Shown in pieces: positions 25,461-30,456 of a stretch of DNA of 30,456 nt. Each line of letters starts with the position of its first letter. The first letter of the stretch is position 1. The stretch comes from Bordetella parapertussis. Its GTDB lineage: Bacteria > Pseudomonadota > Gammaproteobacteria > Burkholderiales > SG8-41. The DNA lies in NCBI GenBank assembly GCA_945870465.1, contig CAMBSS010000029.1:1-30456 (forward strand), read 5' to 3'. The notes beneath the pieces were generated by a model, which saw only the letters and a list, made by a program, of their open reading frames with translations, did not search any database and was not told the DNA's origin. Position numbers and translations under genes: made by a program.

Positions 25461-25469
25461 ATTATACCA
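25461..25469 (-). promoter_or_regulatory. extended -10 promoter of pntAB
   Basis: On the minus strand the sequence reads TGGTATAAT, a perfect TATAAT with the upstream TG of an extended -10. It lies about 54 bases before the pntA ATG. No good -35 is seen, which an extended -10 can tolerate. It is just outside the left end of repeat copy B. Confidence 0.55.
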
Positions 25470-25498
25470 AGCCGACCGCGTTGCCCGCGTCATGGGCA

Positions 25499-25666
25499 CT
25501 AGAACGCTTCGCAATAGCACAACACCGTCAAGCAACCGCCGATAGACGCCGATGAACGCCGATATAGTTTCAGATCTGGCCCCGAACCAATGCCAGGTCC
25601 TTCGGGTTTATCTGCGTTCATCCGCGTCTATCGGCGGTTCCAAATTGTTTTTGAAACTGTATCTGG
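25499..25666. repeat. CTAG-ended inverted-repeat element, copy B
   Basis: This 168-bp copy lies between the divergent pntA and mutL promoters. The left end is CTAGAACGCTTCGCAATAG. The arms 25534-25564 and 25609-25639 pair at 29 of 31 positions. Both arms carry the variant word GATAGACGC where the other copies mostly have GATGAACGC, so the arms agree with each other better than with other copies. The right end, read on the other strand, is CCAGATACAGTTTC, then AAAAACAATTTGG. The -10 of pntA and the -10 of mutL lie just outside its two ends. There is no open frame inside. Confidence 0.82.
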
Positions 25667-25692
25667 TTATCTTTAATCCATCTCAATCAAGT

Positions 25693-25698
25693 TATAAT
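25693..25698 (+). promoter_or_regulatory. candidate -10 of mutL giving a leaderless transcript
   Basis: A perfect TATAAT ends five bases before the mutL ATG at 25704. Transcription starting the usual 6-8 bases downstream would begin at or next to the A of the ATG. No Shine-Dalgarno lies before that ATG, consistent with leaderless translation. The -35 (TCTTTA at 25670) is weak. Confidence 0.45.
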
Positions 25699-25703
25699 TT
25701 CCC

Positions 25704-27485
25704 ATGGCCGCCATACGCATACTGCCCGACCTGCTGATCAACCAGATCGCTGCCGGCGAAGTCATCGAACGCCCCGCGGCCGCGCTCAAGGAACTGCTCG
25801 AAAACAGCCTCGACGCCGGTGCGCATGACATCGTCGTGCAGCTAGCGAGCGGCGGCACCAAATTGCTCAAAGTCAGCGACGACGGCAACGGCATATCCAA
25901 GGCCGAACTGCCGCTGGCACTCGCGCGCCACGCCACCAGCAAGATCGCCACTCTCGACGACCTGGAGCGCATCGCGAGCCTGGGTTTTCGCGGTGAAGCA
26001 CTGGCGAGCATCGCAGCGGTCTCGCATCTCACGCTGACCAGCCGGCAGCGCGACGACAAACACGCGTGGTCGATCGCGGTCGAAGGCGGCACGCTGGCGC
26101 AACCCAAGCCGGCCGCGCACGAACCGGGCACCAGCATCGAAGTGCAGGACATTTACTTCAACACGCCGGCGCGCCGCAAGTTTCTGAAGTCCGAGGCGAC
26201 CGAATACGCGCATTGCGACGAAACGTTCAAACGCATCGTCCTCACGCGGCCCGACGTCGCGTTCAAGCTGCAACACAATGGCCGCGCGCAATGGCATTTG
26301 CCGGTGCACACCGCCAAAGAGCGCATCAATGCCGTGCTCGGCAAAGACTTCGACACCACGGCGGTTGCGGTAGACGCGCAAAGCGGCACCACGCGCCTGA
26401 GCGGCCTCGTCGGCTCGCCGTCGAGCGCGCGCGGCACGCGCGACGCGCAATTCTTTATGGTCAATGGCCGCTTCGTGCGCGACAAAGTGCTCGCGCACGC
26501 GCTGCGCCAGGCCTACCAGGACGTGCTGCATCACGACCGCCACCCGGCTTTCGTGCTGTCGCTCGAACTCGATCCGGCGCGCGTCGACGTCAACGTGCAT
26601 CCGGCCAAAAGCGAAGTGCGCTTTCGCGATTCGCAGGCGGTGCATCAGTTCGTGTTTCACGCCGTCAGCCGCGCGCTGGCCGGCACTGCCGGCAGCGCCA
26701 CCGATGCCATGCCGGATGCGGCGCCGCGTCCATCGCTCGCGGGCTTCATGGCGACCCAGCACCGCATGCCGCTGGGTGTGGCGCAATCGAATGCTGCTTA
26801 CGAAACCATGTTCGGGCGCGCCGGTGCGGCGCTCGCCACGGCCGCACAGCCATTCGCGCAACCGTCCACGGAAGCCAGTGCCGAACTGCCGCCGATGGGT
26901 TTCGCCCTCGCGCAATTGTCCGGAATTTACATCCTCGCGCAGAACGAGCACGGACTGGTGATCGTCGACATGCACGCCGCGCACGAGCGTATCGTCTACG
27001 AAAAGCTCAAGACCCAACTCGACCAGGACCGCATCGCGATGCAGCCGCTGCTGATCCCGGTCGTGTTCAATGCCGAACGCATCGACGTCGCGACCGCCGA
27101 AGACTACGCCGACACGCTGACTAAAATCGGTTTCGAAATCGCCGCCCTGTCGCCGACTGCGCTGGCGGTACGCGGCGTGCCGGTCGCCCTGAAAGACGCT
27201 GACGCCGGGCAACTCGCCCGCGACGTGTTGGGCGAGATCCGCGAGTTCGGCGCCGATTTTGTCAATAAAAGCGGCGTACTGATCGAGGCGCAGAACGAAT
27301 TGCTGTCGACCATGGCTTGCCATACCGCGGTGCGCGCCAACCGCCTGCTGACCATCGCCGAAATGAACGCGCTGCTGCGCGAAATGGAAATCACCGAGCG
27401 CTCAGGCCAGTGCAACCACGGGCGCCCGACCTGGCACCAGATCAGCGTGGCCGAACTCGACAAGCTGTTTATGCGCGGTCGCTGA
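25704..27485 (+). CDS. mutL: DNA mismatch repair protein MutL, endonuclease-type
   Basis: MutL links MutS mismatch recognition to strand incision and removal. The 593-residue protein has the GHKL ATPase N-terminus: NQIAAGEVIERP (start), 'KELLENSLDAGA', DDGNGI, and the 'ATSKI ... LGFRGEALASI' lid. After a linker (about 335-400) comes the dimerisation domain with D-M-H-A-x2-E-x4-E starting at Asp422, the metal-binding endonuclease motif that E. coli MutL lacks. The supporting ACHTAVRAN and CNHGRPT motifs are also present. It should therefore nick DNA itself, as in methyl-independent repair. The ATG matches the family start. miaA follows 23 bases later. Confidence 0.96.
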   Translation: MAAIRILPDLLINQIAAGEVIERPAAALKELLENSLDAGAHDIVVQLASGGTKLLKVSDDGNGISKAELPLALARHATSKIATLDDLERIASLGFRGEALASIAAVSHLTLTSRQRDDKHAWSIAVEGGTLAQPKPAAHEPGTSIEVQDIYFNTPARRKFLKSEATEYAHCDETFKRIVLTRPDVAFKLQHNGRAQWHLPVHTAKERINAVLGKDFDTTAVAVDAQSGTTRLSGLVGSPSSARGTRDAQFFMVNGRFVRDKVLAHALRQAYQDVLHHDRHPAFVLSLELDPARVDVNVHPAKSEVRFRDSQAVHQFVFHAVSRALAGTAGSATDAMPDAAPRPSLAGFMATQHRMPLGVAQSNAAYETMFGRAGAALATAAQPFAQPSTEASAELPPMGFALAQLSGIYILAQNEHGLVIVDMHAAHERIVYEKLKTQLDQDRIAMQPLLIPVVFNAERIDVATAEDYADTLTKIGFEIAALSPTALAVRGVPVALKDADAGQLARDVLGEIREFGADFVNKSGVLIEAQNELLSTMACHTAVRANRLLTIAEMNALLREMEITERSGQCNHGRPTWHQISVAELDKLFMRGR

Positions 27486-27492
27486 CGCGCGC

Positions 27493-27606
27493 GCGTGAGG
27501 AGAGAGGCGTGAGGGCAGAGGCGGGAAAAACTCCACAGCGAAAAGCCAGACCAAAGCCAAAAGCCGGAGTATCTACGACTCACGCCTCTCGCCTCTCGCC
27601 TCTCGC
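27493..27606. repeat. inverted repeat of GAGAGGCG words at the mutL-miaA junction
   Basis: The left arm GCGTGAGGAGAGAGGCGTGA (27493-27514) pairs with the right arm 27578-27599 (ACTCACGCCTCTCGCCTCTC onward) at 19 of 22 positions. The right arm is extended by the third tandem GCCTCTC unit, up to 27606. About 63 bases lie between. The left arm contains the AGGAG and the GTG proposed to start miaA, and the right arm would be in miaA coding sequence, encoding part of a non-conserved N-terminal extension. Confidence 0.75.
27498..27502 (+). promoter_or_regulatory. Shine-Dalgarno deciding the miaA GTG start
   Basis: AGGAG lies six bases before the GTG at 27509. Both are in the left arm of the inverted repeat, so a hairpin with 27578-27599 would hide them. 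Later in-frame starts (TTG 27626, ATG 27632) have no Shine-Dalgarno. Confidence 0.5.
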
Positions 27607-28561
27607 AAAATGGCCACCGGCCATTTTGCTCATGGGCCCCACCGCCAGCGGCAAAACCGGCGTTGCCGTCGATCTCGTGCGCGAGCTGCCGTGCGAAATC
27701 ATCAGCGTCGATTCGGCACAGGTCTACCGCAACATGGATGTCGGCACGGCCAAACCGGATGCCGAGACTCTTAAAGAAGCGCCGCATCATCTAATCAACA
27801 TCATCGAGCCGGACGAAAGCTATTCTGCCGCGCGTTTTCGCGACGATGCGCTGACACTCATGCGCGAAATCACCGAGCGCGGCAATATCCCGCTGCTGGT
27901 CGGCGGGACAATGATGTATTTCAAGACTTTGCTCGAAGGCCTGTCCGAGTTGCCCGAAGCCGATCCCGCGATCCGCATGGTGATCGACACGATGGCGGAA
28001 GAATCGGGCTGGCCGTCCGTGCATAAGCAACTCGCGAAGGTCGACCCGGAAACCGCGGCGCGCCTCGAACCGAACGATTCCCAGCGCGTGCAGCGCGCGC
28101 TCGAGATCTATTACATTACCAACCGGCCGATGTCGGAACTCCTGCAGAAGCCGAAATACGTCTACTTCCCGTACGTCCCGCTGAAAATCGCGCTATTGCC
28201 CAGCGACCGCAGCGAACTGCACGGCCGCATCGCAACGCGTTTCGAAGCGATGCTGGAACTGGGGCTGATCGGCGAACTGCGCAAACTGCGCGCGGAATAT
28301 GCGCTCGACGTCGACATGCCGTCGATGCGCTGTGTCGGCTACCGCCAGACGTGGGAATATCTGGATGGCAAAATCGGCCTCGCGACCTTGCGCGAGCAAG
28401 GCATCGCGGCGACGCGCCAACTTGCCAAGCGCCAGCTCACCTGGCTGCGCGCTATGAAGGAAGTCGCCGATTTCGATTGTCTGGCGGAAGATCTGAGCGG
28501 CCAGGTGCTCGCCCATGTGCGCGAAAATTTGCCTTCGCCGGCAACGGCAAAATCCAAGTAG
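27509..28561 (+). CDS. miaA: tRNA dimethylallyltransferase
   Basis: MiaA adds a dimethylallyl group to A37 of tRNAs reading UNN codons. With the GTG start the protein has 350 residues. GPTASGKT is at 43-50, followed by DSAQVYR, GGTMMYF, NDSQRVQRALE, MRCVGYRQTWEYL and 'ATRQLAKRQLTWLR', a complete enzyme. Homologues begin only 5-12 residues before the P-loop. Here about 30 additional residues (basic, RKARPKPK) come from the repeat at the junction. No in-frame ATG exists at the usual place; ATG 27632 would start at the P-loop itself and TTG 27626 just before it. Its TAG stop overlaps the left end of repeat copy C. Confidence 0.93.
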   Translation: MRAEAGKTPQRKARPKPKAGVSTTHASRLSPLAKWPPAILLMGPTASGKTGVAVDLVRELPCEIISVDSAQVYRNMDVGTAKPDAETLKEAPHHLINIIEPDESYSAARFRDDALTLMREITERGNIPLLVGGTMMYFKTLLEGLSELPEADPAIRMVIDTMAEESGWPSVHKQLAKVDPETAARLEPNDSQRVQRALEIYYITNRPMSELLQKPKYVYFPYVPLKIALLPSDRSELHGRIATRFEAMLELGLIGELRKLRAEYALDVDMPSMRCVGYRQTWEYLDGKIGLATLREQGIAATRQLAKRQLTWLRAMKEVADFDCLAEDLSGQVLAHVRENLPSPATAKSK

Positions 28562-28751
28562 AACTCATCTCAAAAATACAACACCGACAAGCAACCGCCG
28601 ATACATTCTTTTTAATACCCCCTTGAGGGGTACGCCGATTGACGCCGATATTATTCCAGACCTTTCCCAGAATTGAGGTCAAATCCCTTGAGCTTATCTG
28701 CGTTCATCCGCGTTCATCGGCGGTTCCAAATTGTTTTGAGATAGCTTCTAG
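28559..28751. repeat. CTAG-ended inverted-repeat element, copy C, with nested insertion
   Basis: This 193-bp copy fills the whole gap between the convergent miaA and xseA genes. The left end is TAGAACTCATCTCAAAAATA. The right end, on the other strand, is CTAGAAGCTATCTCAAAACA, then ATTTGGAACCGCC, GATGAACGC and GGATGAACGC. Both end TAGs are the stop codons of the flanking genes (miaA and xseA). The left arm is broken after CCGCCGAT by about 30 bases (28603-28632) that include the small palindrome TACCCC/GGGGTA (28616-28621 with 28627-28632). Confidence 0.85.
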
Positions 28752-30094
28752 TCTCGGCCTTTGTCTTTCACCCGCGCACGCGCCCAGCCGCGCGCAAACG
28801 TAAGCTTCACTTCCTCGTCTATCTGTAGCTCACTGCTGCCGCGCACGATTTTGCCGTCGGCTTTTTCGACCATGCTGTAACCGCGCTCGAACACCGCACT
28901 CGGATTGAGCTGCGCGAGTTGCGCGGCCAGGCTCTTGACGCTGGCTGCCAGCGTATCAACCCGGTGCCCGGCCGCGCCGGCAAGCCGCTGCGCGAGCGAG
29001 CGCTGCTGGACTGCGAGCGCCGCGAAATCGAGACTTTGCGCGCGTAAGCGCTGCACGAGGTCGCGCAACTGCCATTGCGCATCGGCGGCGCCATGCGCCC
29101 ATGCGCTGCGCAGCCGGCTCGCGAGATGCCCCAGTTCGCGCAACTGGTTGGCGATGTGCTCGCCCGGATGCAGCAGGCGCCGCGCGAAGCCATCTACATG
29201 CTGCATGCGGCGCTCCAGCGCGCGTTCCATCGCGCGCCGCAGGCGCTGGTAAAAATGACCTGCTTCCTGACGCAAATCGTCGCGATTGGGGCTCGCCATC
29301 TGCGCCGCGGCAGTAGGCGTGGGCGCGCGCACGTCGGCGACAAAATCGGCGATCGTGAAATCGGTTTCATGGCCCACGCCGCTGACCACCGGCAACGCGC
29401 AAGCGTGGATCGCGCGCGCCACCACTTCTTCGTTGAATGCCCACAGGTCCTCGATGCTGCCGCCGCCGCGGCAGACGATCAGCACATCGCATTCGGCGCG
29501 CGCATCTGCCGTCGCGATGGCCGCCGCGATCTTGGCGCCCGCACCCTCGCCCTGCACGGGCACCGGATACAGGATCACCGGGATGGACGGCATGCGGCGG
29601 CGCAGTGTCGTCAGCACGTCGCGCAATGCCGCGGCCTGCGGTGAAGTGACGATGCCGATCGCACGCGGGAAACGCGGTAACTCCTGCTTGGTCTGCGCAT
29701 CGAACAGGCCTTCCGCCTGCAGTTTGGCCTTGAGTTGCTCGAACGCCGCATAGAGCGCGCCCAGCCCCGCGCGACGCATGGTTTCCACGTTCAACTGGAA
29801 TTCGCCGCGCGCTTCATAGAAGGAAGGCGTAGCACGCACCTCGACCTGCATGCCGTTCTCCGGCTTCCAGTCGTGCAACTGCGCTTTATGCCGGAACATC
29901 ACGCAGCGCACCTGGGCCTGCGCGTCCTTCAGCGAGAAGTAGCAGTGGCCGGACGCCGCGCGCATGAAGTTGGAAATCTCGCCGCCGATCCACATCAACG
30001 GCAGATTGCGCTCGATGAGTTCCTTGGCGCGCCGGTTGAGTTCGGCAACGCCGATTACGCGCGAAGATTTTTCGTCAGGCGAAAACAGATCCAT
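28748..30094 (-). CDS. xseA: exodeoxyribonuclease VII large subunit
   Basis: XseA, with several XseB copies, forms exonuclease VII, which degrades single-stranded DNA in both directions. The 448-residue protein has an N-terminal OB-fold (WIGGEISNFMRAASGHCYFS). The catalytic core shows GIVTSPQAAALRDVL, CRGGGSIEDLWAFNEE and GVGHETDFTIADFVADVRAPTPTAAA. A long alpha-helical coiled-coil region follows (about 280-390), then the C-terminal 'FERGYSMVEKADGKIVR' domain. xseB is not in this window. The TAG stop is provided by the end of repeat copy C. A TAAAAT on the minus strand sits seven bases before the ATG. Confidence 0.96.
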   Translation of the reverse strand: MDLFSPDEKSSRVIGVAELNRRAKELIERNLPLMWIGGEISNFMRAASGHCYFSLKDAQAQVRCVMFRHKAQLHDWKPENGMQVEVRATPSFYEARGEFQLNVETMRRAGLGALYAAFEQLKAKLQAEGLFDAQTKQELPRFPRAIGIVTSPQAAALRDVLTTLRRRMPSIPVILYPVPVQGEGAGAKIAAAIATADARAECDVLIVCRGGGSIEDLWAFNEEVVARAIHACALPVVSGVGHETDFTIADFVADVRAPTPTAAAQMASPNRDDLRQEAGHFYQRLRRAMERALERRMQHVDGFARRLLHPGEHIANQLRELGHLASRLRSAWAHGAADAQWQLRDLVQRLRAQSLDFAALAVQQRSLAQRLAGAAGHRVDTLAASVKSLAAQLAQLNPSAVFERGYSMVEKADGKIVRGSSELQIDEEVKLTFARGWARARVKDKGRD

Positions 30095-30100
30095 GCGGCG

Positions 30101-30106
30101 ATTTTA
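30101..30106 (-). promoter_or_regulatory. possible -10 of xseA
   Basis: The minus strand reads TAAAAT, ending seven bases before the xseA ATG (30094), with no Shine-Dalgarno in between. If used, the transcript would be nearly leaderless. There is no convincing -35, so this is tentative. Confidence 0.3.
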
Positions 30107-30285
30107 GCGTTGCAGTTGCGTATTTGCGCACCTAAAAACCGGCAGCGGAAAAAATTTCTCAACCGATTCAAGGCGGCACCCGGAGGATGCGGCACGCTTT
30201 ACCTCGCGGGTTTCATGCACCGCTGTCATCGCAGCGTCACAAGCCGCGCCCGGCAAACCCATAAGGCACGCGGGGTTTGTTTTCA
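30107..30285. other. intergenic stretch upstream of xseA
   Basis: No gene is visible. The only structure is a loose inverted repeat, CAAACCC (30254-30260) with GGGTTTG (30273-30279), followed by TTTTC, which could be a weak terminator on the + strand. Base composition then drops sharply into the AT-rich tract that follows. Confidence 0.4.
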
Positions 30286-30416
30286 AAAGTATGATTTATA
30301 TAGATAAATTAATAAGTTTAAAAAATGAGCAATCTAGCAAAACTCGTTACAGGCAAGTCACTTACGCGAACTGTGTACAAACTTTACACATAGTTATCCA
30401 CAGTAATTGTGGACAA
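30286..30416. other. candidate oriC / dnaA upstream region: AT-rich tract plus DnaA-box cluster
   Basis: An AT-rich tract (about 30286-30326) is followed by four DnaA-box-like 9-mers within 45 bases: TTGTACACA (minus, 30372-30380), CTTTACACA (plus, 30382-30390), a perfect TTATCCACA (plus, 30394-30402) and TTGTCCACA (minus, 30408-30416). An unwinding-type tract next to clustered boxes is the usual layout of bacterial origins, which in betaproteobacteria commonly lie just upstream of dnaA. The window ends 40 bases later, so the neighbouring gene cannot be seen. It may instead be a DnaA-regulated promoter. Confidence 0.5.
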
Positions 30417-30456
30417 GTATTCGGGCGATTATTCCGCATCCGACTGCCAAAACTGC

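Noticed and set aside
25842..27323. Minus-strand open frame (493 codons) opposite mutL
   Set aside because: It has no domain and Arg/Gly/Val-rich composition, while mutL on the other strand is complete and motif-perfect.
30325..30393. 22-codon open frame starting with ATG in the AT-rich tract
   Set aside because: There is no Shine-Dalgarno, it is very short, and it runs through the DnaA-box-like cluster, so it is probably chance.

Overview
The window looks like a chromosomal segment of a high-GC betaproteobacterium (Burkholderiales/Nitrosomonadales-like). The reasons are five orphan Bug/TctC solute receptors, the tsaE-amiC ... mutL-miaA housekeeping set, a MutL of the endonuclease-bearing type, and dense gene packing with ATGA/TGATG overlaps. 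This placement is inferred from gene content; no 16S or other marker is present.

Left part (1-15069). A catabolic-looking block on the + strand runs: alpha/beta hydrolase (5' end cut by the window), two tandem TctC receptors, then a promoter and a coupled OB-fold protein plus thiolase-like protein. A bidirectional terminator separates it from a three-gene ABC importer on the - strand (ferric-iron-type binding protein, ATPase, fused permease). A Tat-exported MsrB, an N-acyl-D-amino-acid deacylase-like amidohydrolase and a GNAT acetyltransferase follow on +. A - strand operon then carries a gamma-glutamyltransferase-family enzyme and two more TctC receptors, all translationally coupled.

Middle and right part (15368-30094). 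An SDR oxidoreductase and queG lie on -. queG and tsaE diverge from a shared CATG, with no intergenic DNA at all. tsaE overlaps amiC, which is followed by a DUF3047-like lipoprotein, a fifth TctC receptor and a threonine-synthase-like enzyme. A second bidirectional terminator precedes pntA-pntB (on -). mutL and miaA (on +) then converge with xseA (on -). The DUF3047-to-pnt block separates amiC from mutL, which are close neighbours in many proteobacteria. The window ends in an AT-rich tract followed by a cluster of DnaA-box-like sequences, a candidate replication origin or dnaA upstream region.

The most unusual signal is non-coding. Three copies of a 168-193 bp inverted-repeat element with CTAG-like ends sit at 16155, 25499 and 28559. 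Several of their ends supply the stop codons of neighbouring genes. A fourth element (15115) has the same architecture built from a different short word. A third repeat type between mutL and miaA appears to provide the Shine-Dalgarno, the GTG start and an N-terminal extension for miaA, inside a potential hairpin.
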